Shown here: positions 9,636 through 20,690 of the stretch, piece by piece
Layout of the letters: the number at the start of each line of letters is the position of its first letter
Position numbering within the stretch: position 1 is the stretch's first letter
NCBI GenBank assembly: GCA_947311845.1
Contig: CAMZMU010000034.1
Span: 95,467,131-95,531,130, forward strand
Source: Poa pratensis
Taxonomy: Eukaryota > Streptophyta > Magnoliopsida > Poales > Poaceae
Direction of reading: 5' to 3'
Length of the DNA stretch: 64,000 nt
Notes under the pieces: generated by a model
Database searches by the model: none
Seen by the model: the letters and a program-made list of their open reading frames with translations, nothing else
Told to the model about the DNA's origin: nothing
Translations under genes and position numbers: made by a program

Positions 9636-9653
9636 TGGCGCCGTTGCCGGGGA
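9636..9653 (+). promoter_or_regulatory. E1 primer binding site (tRNA-Asp type)
   Basis: TGGCGCCGTTGCCGGGGA begins 11 bases after the 5' LTR. It is complementary to the 3' end of plant tRNA-Asp and primes minus-strand DNA synthesis. E4 and E6 carry variants of the same site. Confidence 0.9.
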
Positions 9654-9728
9654 GCGTAGCGCTATTGGTAAGAAGTTTGGTAAGGAAACTTGAAAGCTGA
9701 ATTTTATCTCATTGTTACTATTGCATTT

Positions 9729-11120
9729 ATGAATCGTGCCTCGCTGCACCTTGCTCTCTATGAAAGCGCTTATGCTATTGCTCCTAAAGTTGTTGAAACT
9801 ACTGTGTCTGAGGTTCCTAAAGTTGGATTTAAAATTCCTGTTGGTCATGTTAAAAGAGTTATGAAAAATCCATTTACAGGAGATGGAACTAAGTCTGCAC
9901 ACGAACATATGGAGACAATTGAGGACATATGTGGCTTATTTAGACTACCTGGTATTTCCGTGGATCAGGTAAAAAGAAAGCTATTGTATTTGTCTTTATC
10001 TGGTAATGCTCGTGATTGGTACAGGTCTTTGGATGAAGAAGTCAGGATTGAATGGAGTATCTTGAGGAAGGTTTTCTTTCTTAAATATTTTACTCCTAAA
10101 GAAGCTTATGATAACCGCTGCTATATATTTAACTTCTGGCCACATCTGGGAAAGAGTATTACTCAAGCTTGGGGGAGGTTAAAGGAACTCCTTCGCAAGA
10201 ATCCTTGTCATGATCTTACAAGGAAACTTATATTGATAAACTTCTATGTGAGACTACCTATGAAGCACAAGGAAATTCTGGATAATTCATCTGGTGGAAG
10301 TTTTACTAATAATACTGAAGAAGAAGCATGGAATTTATTGGAGACTATTTCTGAAAATACTAGTCATTGGGATCTTGATAAAGGTAATGAGCCTTATTTT
10401 GATTATGAATATTCATGTGTAGAGAACTTCTCTACTTCTATATTGTTTAAAAATCTGAGTGATACTTTTGGTCTTGATCCTTATGTTATAACTGAGATAG
10501 CTAAAGGTTTTGCTGATCATATCTGTGTTCCTAAAAGTGGTTTTGAAGTTTATGTTGAACCTGTTAAACAATCTATTGTTGTTCCTAAAGTTATTAAACA
10601 GGTTGAACCAATGTCATCTGTGACAATAGAGGAGTATGTTGAACCACCACCATATCCAAACCAAGTCAAGGAGAATTTACTTATTGCTGTTACTAACAAG
10701 AGTAACAGAAGATGTTCTCAGCCTTATGAACAGGTGGAAGTCAACACTCAAATTTCTGTTATCAAGCAACTAAATGAGGAAGATCCAGTTCATGTTTATT
10801 TATGTGAAGATGCTACTAAAGTCATCAAAGGGAATTCGGCCAAGGTAGGGAAACCTGTTATATCATGCTCTATTGGGACTTCAAGTTATCATGGTCTATG
10901 TGATTTTGGGGCAAGTATTAGTGTCATTCCATATTCTCTTTATCTTGAAATCAAGCCTGATATTGATCCTATTGTTATGGAAGAGACAGGTATGACAATT
11001 CAACTTGCTAATAAAGATTATATTAGTCCATTTGGAATTGTTAGAGATGTTGAAGTATTGATTGGGAAAATAAAATACCCTGCTGATTCATTGTGCTTGG
11101 TTGTCCTCAAAATTCATTTT
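9729..11120 (+). pseudogene. E1 gag and aspartic protease
   Basis: The open frame begins at ATG 9729 (MNRASLHLALYESAYAI), about 75 bases after the PBS. Residues ~60-210 form the Retrotrans_gag capsid region (NPFTGDGTKSAHEHMETIED, LSLSGNARDWYRSL, FFLKYFTPKEAY). No CCHC zinc knuckle is evident. The retropepsin motif is DFGASISVIP at about residue 391, with the catalytic Asp present. Around 11090-11120 the frame is lost: sense continues in another frame with CPQNSFCPIIFGRPFL. Gag builds the particle and the protease would process the polyprotein in the cytoplasm. Confidence 0.9.
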
Positions 11121-11941
11121 GTCCTATCATTTTTGGTAGACCTTTCTTACATACTGTTGGTGCTGAAATTAATTTGCCTAAAGAGAAAGTGTTTATTAAA
11201 TGTGCTGGAGAGAAACTTGAATTTAACTTTTCCAAATTTGCTGATAAACATGTTGTGAAAGAGCCAATTTCTGAAGATTTAATTGAAACTCTTGCTCATA
11301 TAGTTGTAGCTTCAACTGATGTTGTAGAACGTTATATGCTTAATCAAGATGAACCATTTAATGATGAGGAAAAAGAGGATTTAGAACAAATATTATGGCA
11401 ACAACCACCACAATTACAATTGCATATCCCACCTGATAATTTAGGAGTGTTACCACCACCTAAAGGGGATCCTAGTTTTGAATTAAAACCGTTGCCTACA
11501 AATCTGAAATATGCATATTTGGATGAGAAGAGCATATATCCTGTCATTATTAGTGCTAACCTTTCAGCTGAAGAAGAAGAGAAATTACTTGATGTGCTAA
11601 AAGCTCACCGACCAGCCATTGGATACTCTCTTGATGATTTTAAAGGTATAAGCTCAGCTCTATGTATGCATAAAATTAATTTGGAGGAAGATACAAAACC
11701 TGTTGTTGACTTTCAACGCCATCTCCATCCAAAAATGAAAGAACTGGTAAGAAAAGAGGTAATAAGACTTATTGAAGCTGGTATCATTTATCCTATAGCT
11801 GATAGTAAGTGGGTTAGTCCTATTCATTGTGTTCCTAAAAAGGGGAATGACTGTTGTTCCAAATGATGAGGATGAACTTGTGGCTCAACGTACTGTAGTT
11901 GGTTATAGGATGTGCATTGATTTCAGAAAATTAAATAAAGC
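11093..11941 (+). pseudogene. E1 pol, protease C-terminus and start of reverse transcriptase
   Basis: This frame continues from gag-protease after the frameshift near 11100. It covers the end of the protease (FGRPFLHTVGAEINLP), a linker, and the RT N-terminus (HKINLEEDTKPVVDFQRHLH, VIRLIEAGIIYPIADS, WVSPIHCVPKKG). A second frameshift at about 11840, in an A/G run, moves the sense frame so that YRMCIDFRKLNKA is read up to 11941. There E2 inserted; the protein resumes at 24995 with TRKDHYPLPFIDQML. Confidence 0.92.
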
Positions 11942-12982
11942 TGTCGGAGAATGACTCCCACGAAACAGGGGCAGTCACACTCGCGAAGAGAGTTCGTGTA
12001 AGGGGCTGAACACGACGTCAATCAACCCTCATCCGGCGCGGCGACGCTGCTCGTCGTGCCTGAGGAGGGACATCACGGCAGAGAGAGACACGGCGCGTAC
12101 CCAGGTTCACGGCCCTCTTGTGGAGGTAAAACCGCTACGTCCTGCCTGTCTGTATTGCTGCTTGTAGAGGTTACAGTACAGCGTGCTTGCCGAAGGCACT
12201 GTTGTGGCAATGGCGCGTACAAGGGAGGGAAACTACTGTCTTCTTCTCCCTTGCGCGCAAGTAGCTAGACCTGGAGTAAAATGTGTTCGATCTCCCCTTA
12301 GGGTGGTGCACCAGCTCCTTTTATAGGCGCCCGGGCCTCCTCCCTGTCCTTGTGCAGCGGAGGAGCTACCACATGGCGACAACGGTCGGGAGCACGGTGC
12401 ACCGCTGCTTGGGCGTCCATGAGCGCGGTCCATGGGCACAAAAGCTGAGGCCGCAGCAGAGAGGCCGCCGTCCATCCAGGACGGCCAGCTGCCGCCGCAG
12501 AGGAGCGGGAGAAGTCCCCACGGTGACGTCGCGTTTGGCGCGTAGCGCCGGCCTGCTCCCTTATCACCAAAGAGGAAAGCTTGGTGGTCTGCGCCGTTGC
12601 CCCTGCTTTGTTGACTCCTTTATCACCAAAGTGGGACTGTAGCTCCGTCGTCACTCTGCGCAGAGGCGCGGTCACTCTGCGGCCGCTGCGGAAGCCATGT
12701 GCGCTCCGCAGAGCTTGCTTTACAGTGAAGGAACCCTCGCGTGGGCGGGAACGCCCTGTGGAGGATTCTGCGTTGACTTCCCTTCAGGGAAAACTTCCTT
12801 GGAGAGGAGGCAGCGGAGTAGAGGCTCCACAGGCCCTAGCTGCCTCCTCAGGCCTCCGCGAGGCGATTCTGCCCCGCGGGCACCCCAGGCTTGCAGGCCT
12901 GGTCCTTAGCGAGATTCACTCGCCGAGTGTTGAGGGTTATAGAGGCCTGGCCCAGTACACCCTGGTTCTTACTGGGCTGACA
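11942..12982 (-). repeat. E2 LTR (3' LTR in element orientation)
   Basis: 1041 bases bounded by TGTCGG...CTGACA, nearly identical to 23958-24994. Differences seen include single-base indels around 12365, 12510 and 12655 and a 2-base indel near 12920. It carries CCTTTTATAGG near 12312-12325, on the strand opposite to E2 coding. Confidence 0.95.
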
Positions 12983-12997
12983 GTAGCCCCCGGGCCC
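12983..12997 (-). promoter_or_regulatory. E2 polypurine tract
   Basis: The minus strand reads GGGCCCGGGGGCTAC directly before the LTR start. It is purine-rich and in the expected place for priming plus-strand DNA synthesis, and it fixes the element's orientation as minus. Confidence 0.7.
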
Positions 12998-13301
12998 ATG
13001 ACGGGCACGACGCGGTCCAGGGGGCGCAGGCGAAGCGTCATGGGCCCAAAGTGTCCGGCCGGCCCGAGACACGTGGCGAGCGGTTGGTGCGTCTCGGCTT
13101 CTCCGGAGGAGGTGGGCGTCGTGGTGGGACCCACGACGCCTCGGAAACCGCTCTGAGGTGATATAAAGGCTGCCGCGGCTGTGCCGGCAGCAGTTCCGCC
13201 GCATTTACGCCTTTTCCTTCTTGCATACACCTCCGGTGCTCCACTACTCCGGCGATTTCCGTTCTTCTCCGAGCTCTTCCGCCGCCCTTCCTTCGCGAGC
13301 C

Positions 13302-16300
13302 ATGGGCCCCAAGAAAGGCAAGGCGGCGATGGTGGAGGCCTCCGCTGAAGCGCAGCGGGAGGAGGAGCTTGCGCCGGCTCTCATCGGCACTCGCGTCTCC
13401 ACAGCGGAGGCGCTGGATAGGCTGAAGGTCCTCGTCGCCGGGAGGAATAACGAGCATGGCGCCAGCGGCGTCAAGGCGGCGCGCTTCGGCAAGCTGGCGG
13501 CGGGGTGGTACCCCATTTTCGTCCACACGCTGTTCGCCGGCTTGGTGCCGCCGTTCTCTCCCTTCCTTGCGGAGGTGCTGGCTTTCTATCAGATCCAGCT
13601 CCTGCACCTCCACCCGAACTCCATCCTGATTCTCGCCATCTTCGCCTATCTCTGCGAGGCGTATCTGGGAGTGATGCCCTCCGTGGCCTTCTTCCGGAGC
13701 TTCTACGCGCTCCGCAACACGGCGCCCGGCGAGCGGTCTGGGTGCGTGTCTTTCCGCATCGCAGACGGGATGGGCGCCGTCTACATCCCCATGTCGTGGG
13801 ATGGCGACAAGGCCGTTACGAGGGTGACGAAGAAGGTGGAGGACTTCCGCCAGAAGTGGGTCCTCGTCGACGCCAAGGAGCGGAATGCCTTCTTCGATGA
13901 GCCTGAGGCGCCGCCGCTGAAGAACTCAAATTGGTCCAGCGAGAAGCTCCAGCACCAGAAGATTGCCCACTTGGTCTCGCGCATGAAGCTCGTCCGCGAG
14001 GCTGGCCTCACGGGGCAGATGGTCGCTGAGGACTTCGTGAGGCGGCGCATCGCTCCCCTCCAGGCGCACACGAAGCCGGTGTGGATGTACTCCGGCCCGG
14101 CAGATCCAATGCGCTTGCACCTCAGCGCCCACGCGCCAGACGACGTCGCCTCCATCTTAGGCACGCTCTTCATCGCCCCGGAGATCCCTGTTCCGGGCAC
14201 TGAGCACCTGAGGCCCCTCCACCAGCTCACTCCAAAGAAGCGCCTCGCAGTTCTGGAGATGATGCCGACGTTCACGCCAGAGGGCTTGGAGGGAGAAGAG
14301 GCGAAGGGGGCTGCGGCGCCTGTGGTGGAGGAAGACTTGTTTGGCGAGTCCTCTGCTGCTTCAGACGCCGAAGCTGACGCCGCCGCCGGAGGAGTCAACC
14401 CCTCGTTAGGGGAGGCGAGCTCTTCAAAGCAGGCGGCCCCTGAGGAGGAGATCCTGGAGGTATCGTCCGATGTGGACGAGGATTTTGTGGTGGCCCCGTC
14501 ACGACGGGCCACAGAAGAAGAAGACGAAGACGGGGACGATAGCGGCCCGGAGGCCGCGGCAAAGCGGTGCGAGCCCCGCACCAAGGCCATCTCAAGAGGA
14601 AAGCTGGGGCGGCCCCTGAGGAGCCCAGCGCTGGAGCCTCAACAGGCCTGCGGCGCTCCGCCAACAAGGTGTGGGTGGACACCCGCGCCAAGTCATCTGG
14701 GTGAGTACTGCTTCTTCTTGACTCGTTCTTGCTTATCGAGAGTTCTTGCCTTTCTCGAGGATCTCACTGTCTTGATTATCAGGGGTCTGGTTCATGCGAA
14801 GCGTCGCCGACTCCGCAAGGCTGCGGACGTGCGGCGCGACGCTACGACCGTTGTTGAGGGGCCTACAGCGCCCCTTGGAGAGGAGACTGAGGAGCCCGTG
14901 GTGACAGTCACCACGGGCCCGGCTGTTGACGAGGCCATGAGGCCTGTGGGGAGACGCCCCTTGAAGAAGCAACTGCCTCGCCACCTCCTGCCGAGAGTCA
15001 GTTTGAGGAGGCGGCGAAGACTCCGTCGCCGCCGCGCCCTGATGCTCCACTGGAGCCCCCAGAGACACCCGCCGTGGAGACGGCGGGGACCAGCACACAG
15101 ACGCCGGGAGGCGCCGACGTCGAGATGGAGGAGGGAACTCCTCCGCCGCCCCCTCCAAATTCCGAGCCTGAGGGGGAGGCCACTTCTTCTGAGGCCGCAG
15201 CAGGCGAGGCTGCGGTTGAGCCTCTGGTGGCTAGGCCTCCCTCGCCAGCCCCCGCGGCCCACGAGGAGGTCGTCGTGGAGAACAACGACGCACAAGACGG
15301 TGGGGGCCCGCTCCTGTGGCCCCGTGCTGACCCTGGTCCAAGCACTGTGCTTTCTGCACCAGAGGCTGGCGCTGGGGCGGAGGACGTTGCGCCACGTGAG
15401 GGCTCTTGGGCCTTGGTCTTGAGCGACCGGAGCCGGAGCGGCGCGAGCCGCCAAGCTGCCCTCCGTTTGGTGAGGGGCACCCTAGACGGGCTAGAGACCC
15501 AACTTGCCCTTGAGGAGGCGGAGCTTGGCAGGAGGTATGACGCCCTTGCTGCTGACTGGGCCCGCTTCTTCGAAGTCAGGCGGCGGAGTGGCCCTGACGA
15601 CCAAGCTCTTCAGGCGCAGCGCGACGAGGCGACGCGGCAGGCCCAGGAGATCCGCGAGAACGCGGAGCGCGAGGCGCAAGAGGCCTTGGCGCCGGTCCAG
15701 GCGGAGCGCAAGGCGGCTGCAGAGGATCGGGAGGCGGCTGTGGCGGAGCGCCAGGCTGCAGCCTCCGACCGAGCGGCTATCGAGACCTCCCTCGCCGACC
15801 AGCGCAAGGAGCTGGCCAGCCGCGAGGAGAAGATAATTTCTGAAGCTGAGGTGGTGAGGAAGTCTCTGGAGCAGCATCGTCTGTCGCTGGAGGCTCGCGA
15901 GCAGGCCATGACGACACGCGAAGCTGAGGTGCTCAAGCGTGAGGAGAAACTGGAGCAGGCGGAAACTGACATGAACAGAGAGCGTGAGGCCTTGGAGTCC
16001 CGCGAGAGCAGCTTGGCTGAGGCCATGGGCAAGCACGACAAGGAGGTGGAGCGGCACCGGGAGCTTGTGGAGAAGGCCAACCAAAAGCTTGCCGAGAAGA
16101 AAAAGGAGGCAGAGGCGGAGGCCCTCACCAAGCAAAAAGAGTACCGCACTGCTGTCACACAGGCCGTCTCCCGGGAGTATGCTGGGAAGTTCAAGAAGCA
16201 GGAGGACGGCTTCCAGAAAAAGCGCAGAGAGCTCGGCAAGCGCATTCGCCAGCTGGAGGAGTGGAACGCCAACTTGAAATCCTCGCTGAAGCGCGCCAAG

Positions 16301-16923
16301 GACGCTAATCTCCGCACGGAGCAGGCCCTCGAGCGCTCGGAGCAGGACCTCACAGCCCTGATGGCAGACATGCAGGAGCTGAATGCGCAGGTGGCCCCTG
16401 TTGTGGAGAGGGTCGAGGAGGCTGAGCAGAGCGCGGTGGCGGCACGGGTCTTGACGCAGCAGCGGGAGCGTATGTTCCGATCTTTGGTGACGCGCGGGAA
16501 CGCTCTTGCTGCGAAGCTGGGGGTGGATGCTCCTGCCGTCCCCGTCCACGGGAACGCCGACGTTGCCACGTATCTGACCTACTTCGACCAGCTCTTCTCC
16601 GTCCTTGAGGGCCCTGTGGCGGAACTCGACGATGTTGTCGACGAGGAGTGCCGCAAGCTCCTGCTGGTGGCGGTCGAGCGCGTCTTCGTCAACCTCAAGC
16701 GCCTATATCCATGCTTCGACTTCGAGTCCGTGACCGAGCCCATGGGGATGCTCAGACCGAGACGCGCCTCTTCAACTCGCTGCGGGAGGAGATCAACGAC
16801 TATGTCAACCGCTTCAAGAGGGTCGCTGAAGAGCCGGCCTCTGGCGAGGAGGAAGACGTCGAGGAGGAAGGCGCGGAGGAAGATGACGCTGAGGAGGATG
16901 AGGCCGCCAAGACTTCTGCTTAA
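13302..16923 (+). pseudogene. E2 antisense ORF, gypsy-type transposon domain (PF04195-like) plus long coiled coil
   Basis: Opposite in strand to gag-pol. It starts at ATG 13302 (MGPKKGKAAMVEAS). The N-terminal ~270 residues (FAGLVPPFSPFLAEVLAFYQ, LILAIFAYLCEAYLGVMPS, MSWDGDKAV) match the plant putative gypsy-type transposon domain. An acidic Ser/Glu-rich linker follows, then ~300 residues of Glu/Arg/Ala-rich heptads (about 15500-16470) typical of a coiled coil, a small folded region (LFSVLEGPVAELDDVVDEEC) and an acidic tail ending at TAA 16921-16923. A likely intron lies at 14701-14782 (GTGAGT...TTATCAG). The frame changes near 14560, 14960 and 16745, so this copy looks broken. Function unknown; similar antisense genes are known in Tat-type elements. 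A host-gene origin is possible. Confidence 0.82.
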
Positions 16924-18026
16924 GCTGCTCCTGCCACAAGTCGCGCCTGAGGCGCAAGTTATCTTTGTTTAAAGACTTTGTTTCATTTGTGATGGTCTGT
17001 AAAACACTTTATTGTGCTGCAATGTGCGTGTGCCCCTCGACGGGCATTTTATCCCTATTCCATGCCTTTTTCGCTTTACGTCGTCAGGACCCGTCTCTTA
17101 GCGCTATGACTCCGCCACTACGGTATGCCAGAGCAATGACTCAGCAAGGCCGGGGGGTGTTTAAGGCTTAGAGAGGTAAGAGCTCTCGAGTCGCGATGCT
17201 CGAGGGCTCCCCTTTGACGCTCAAGCAGTCCATGAAATGCGAGGAGAAAATACCCGCCCGAGGGACGGAAGTTGCTCGTGAGAGGAAAAACACAACGCCT
17301 GAGGTGTAAGCGCAGGACTTAGCTTAGCGAGGTTCTGCCTCGTGGAGGGCGTTGATTTCCCTGAAGATGTGCTTCCCTCTTTGGGTCTGGAGCGTGACTC
17401 CACGAGCCTTGGGGGGACTCTTGTTCCCTGTGTAGGTTAGAGGTGGAACCAAAGCAAACATGGTAGAGAAACTCATGCGCGCTTATAGGTTTCCTCATGG
17501 GTGCCTCGCGAGGAGAGTAAGTACCAAAGGTCCTTAGGTGAGGTGGCAGGTTTGGGAGCAAGCCCCTGGGCCAGAGCTCTTTGGTGAGGTAACAGGCGTG
17601 AGAGCGTGCTCACGTGTTAGAGCTCGGATCCTTTTGGGTTTTGCGGTGCTGCTGGGATGCTCCCGAGGCACAGTCACCGTACTCAGCCCCCGCTCGCGAG
17701 GTGCGCAAGGGGAAAGATATGAGCGCGAATGAAAACACAGAGTAACGAGAACTAAAACTCACCCCCAAAATATTACATAGCGGCGCCGCAGCGCAATGTT
17801 TCACTAGGAAACGAATTGGTTCGTTACACTTGGGCTTGCCAAGATAAAGTTTCCATGTCGAGGCATGGGGACCACATTCAGTGGCTGAGACTCTTCACGG
17901 CCTGCGGCGGCACGTTACAGGAAGAGCTCAGAGGGACTGGCCCTCAGAGAGAGAAGCTTTTGTGAAGCTTGGAGGTGAAGCTGTGCGCTTTCCTCTAGAG
18001 ACAAAAAATGCCTGGTGTGATAGAGA
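16924..18026. other. E2 spacer between convergent antisense gene and integrase
   Basis: 1.1 kb with no credible ORF, the shared 3' region of the antisense gene (+) and pol (-). It contains short repeated phrases around CTCGCGAGG and GAGGTAACAGG/GAGGTGGCAGG. Transcripts of the two genes would converge here. Confidence 0.6.
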
Positions 18027-19165
18027 TCACGGGTAGAACTTGCGTAGATGCGCGATGTTCCAAGGGTTCTTGACCGGGATGCCGTCCTCCGTCTCGAGGC
18101 GCACCGCACCAGGTCTGGCGACATGCGCGACCCTGTAGGGGCCTTCCCACATGGGCGAGAGCTTGTGGAGACCTTCCCTGGAGAGGATCCTCCTGAGGAC
18201 AAGGTCGCCTGTCTCGAGAGTGCGCGGACGTATGTGGCGGCTGTGGTAGCGTCGCAGGTCTTGCTGGTATTTTGCCGCTCTGAGGGCGGCTCGGCGGCGC
18301 AACCCGTCGAGGAACAGCAGGTCGTCGTTGTGGAGGTCTTCTTGATTGTCCTCATTGAAGGCAAGGACCCTTGCGGACCCGTGCTTGATCTCTGTGGGGA
18401 GGACTGCTTCGGCTCCATACACCAGGGCGAATGGCGTCTCACCAGTGGGTTTTGTAGGGTTCGTGCGGATGGACCAGAGCACGGAGGGGAGCTCATCGAT
18501 CCAGCCCTTGCCGTAGCCCTTGAGGCGGTTGAAACTTCTCGTCTTGAGGCCCTTGAGGACCTCAGCATTTGCTCGCTCGGCTTGACCATTGCTCTGTGGG
18601 TGAGCTACCGAGGCGAAACAGAGCTTGGTGCCGAGGCTCTCGCAGTAAGCCCTGAAGATGCCGCTGGTGAACTGTGAGCCATTGTCGGTGATGATGCGGT
18701 TTGGCACACCAAAGCGGCAGACCAGGCCTCTGATGAACTTCACGGCTGCCCTGGCAGGGATGGTGCGCACCGCTTCAACCTCTGCCCATTTGGTGAACTT
18801 GTCAACAGCCACGAAGAGGAAACGGTAGCCCCCTTGCGATCTCGGGAAGGGTCCCAAGATGTCCAGCCCCCAGACCGCGAACGGCCAGGAGAGCGGGATG
18901 GTCTGGAGTCCCAGTGCAGGCTGATGGACTTGCTTGGCGTGGAACTGGCATGCATCGCAAGACTGAACGATGGTGACGGCATCTTGAAGCACTTGAGGCC
19001 AGTAGAAACCGCTCCTGAAGACCTTGCCGGCGAGGGTGCGCGCGCAGGAATGGTGGCCGCACTCTCCACTGTGTATGTCCCTGAGGAGCATGCGTCCTTC
19101 CTCAGGAGGCACACACTTGAGGGCAATGCCATTTGGGCGCTTGCGGTATAGGTCTCCCTCAGGAT
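18027..19165 (-). pseudogene. E2 integrase
   Basis: Open on the minus strand from 19112 to TGA 18027. It has the HHCC zinc-binding part (DIHSGECGHH, SCDACQFHAK), the DDE core with Asp in VWGLDILGPFPRS, Asp in RIITDNGSQFTSG and Glu in QSNGQAERANAEV, and the C-terminal domain (LETGDLVLRRI, KLSPMWEGPYRV), ending LRKFYP. The core acidic residues are all present. The frame that enters from RNase H is lost around 19130-19165. It inserts the cDNA into nuclear chromosomal DNA. Confidence 0.93.
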
Positions 19166-20690
19166 GTAATAGGATTTCGCTTGTCGAGCGACTCGTTCTG
19201 CCTCTGCGTCTTCCTCGGGAAGGACTCCTTTTAGCAAGTAGTCCTTGAGCTCGTCAACCCAGCCTGTTTCTTGGTGCACCATGGTTAGCATCAGACGCTC
19301 CCCTGAGGATGGGCCACAGTTGGGTGCGCCACCTGTGGGAGGTGGTGGGAGTACTTCGTCTGTGCTTGTAGCTGGTGCTTGCAGCGGCTGCTTTATGGAT
19401 GCCTTGGAGAGCCTCTCTTCAAAGACACCTGCGGGCTGGGCCTCCCTTCGCGATGCGCGCTTGGCGATGTCATCTGCTTCCTGGTTCTCCTTGCGCGGGA
19501 TGTGCATGAGCTCCATGCCCCTGAAGTGCTTCTCGAGCTTGCGGACCTCTTCAAGGTAGGCAGCCATATGGCTGTCTTTAGGGGTGTAGCTCTTGTTGGA
19601 GAAGTTGACCAGGAGCTGGGAGTCGCCTTTGATGAGTAGGTGCTTGACACCGAGGGCAATGGCAGCTCTGAGCCCGGCGAGGAGGCCTTCATATTCAGCG
19701 ATGTTGTTGGAGATCTTGTCCATCGTGAAGCACAACTGGACGGCATAGTGGAGCTTGTCGCCTTTAGGCGAGGTCAGGACAACGCCAGCGCCTCCGTTGC
19801 GGCAGGAGAAAGCTCCATCGAAGTGCATGGTCCAGTGGCTTGGCGTCGTATCTCCAGGCGGTATAGTTTCTGCTTCAGGAGGCTCTTCAGGAGTTGGGTC
19901 TGTCCATTCGGCGACAAAGTCTGCCAGTGCTCTTCCTTTGATGACCCTTGTGGTGTCAAAACGCAAGTTGAAAGGCTGCAGCTCGATGTTCCACCCTGCT
20001 ACGCGATCAGTGGCGTTGGGGTTGCGCAGGATTTGCTCCAGAGGGAATGATGTGACCACCGTGACAGGGTGGCCCTGGAAGTAGTGGCGCAGCTTTCTGG
20101 AGGCGATGAGCAGGGCGAGAAGGAGCTTCTGCTGCGTAGGGTACCGCTCGCGAGCATCTCTTAGCACAGTACTGACATAGTAGACTGGATGCTCGACAAG
20201 GGTTGTGGAGGGTGACGCAGCGTTGGCTCCCTCGAGGGACTCCTCAGGCCCTTTGGCGAGGTTTCCTTGTGGAGGAGTCTCAGCAGGGGTGCCTGAAGTA
20301 GGCTCGACAGCTGGCTGTGGGTCTGGCTCTGGGCCTGGAGGGACTTTTTCCTTGTCGGGAGGCTCTGGACTTGGAGTGGCTGCACTTTTCTTGGGGAGGA
20401 CTGGCTCTTCTCTTTCGACCACCAGGACGGCGCTTGCGGTTTGTGGAGTGGCTGCAAGGTACAGCTTTAGATGCTCGCCCGTCCTGGGGGCTACCATAAC
20501 TGGTGCGCTAGCCAAGTACTTCTTCAAGTCCTCAAATGCCTTGTCTGCCTCTGGAGTCCACTTGAAGGTGCCGGACTTCTTCATGATCTTGAAAAATGGC
20601 AGGGCCCTCTCGCCAAACTTGGAGATGAAGCGGCCCAAGCTGGCCATGCACCCAGCTAGGCGCTGCATGTCCTTGAGGCGGCGGGTGGCT
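19166..20690 (-). pseudogene. E2 RT C-terminus, RNase H and second (plant-type) RNase H
   Basis: One frame from 20668 runs through the retroviral-type RNase H (FKWTPEADKAFEDLKKYLAS, HPVYYVSTVLRDARERYP, TSFPLEQILRNP, GRALADFVAEW). An acidic linker leads to a second RNase H with the catalytic pattern HFDGAFSCRNGGAGVVL, NIAEYEGLLAGLRAA, IKGDSQLLV and KENQEADDIAKRA. The extra archaeal/plant-like RNase H is the hallmark of the Tat lineage. The frame enters from RT after a frameshift near 20690 and is lost near 19160 before integrase. Confidence 0.9.

Noticed and set aside
12056..13230. ORFs within the E2 LTRs (e.g. 12298-12675, 12581-13156)
   Set aside because: They repeat in both LTRs with indels breaking them, and lack domains; LTRs are non-coding.
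14792..15480. Several long ORFs on the minus strand opposite the E2 antisense gene
   Set aside because: They mirror the GC-rich coding strand, have no domain, and overlap the coiled-coil and linker codons in other frames.
15491..16569. 350- and 319-aa minus-strand ORFs with Leu- or Ser-rich composition
   Set aside because: These are antisense shadows of the Glu/Arg/Ala-rich coiled coil; the biased composition keeps all frames open.
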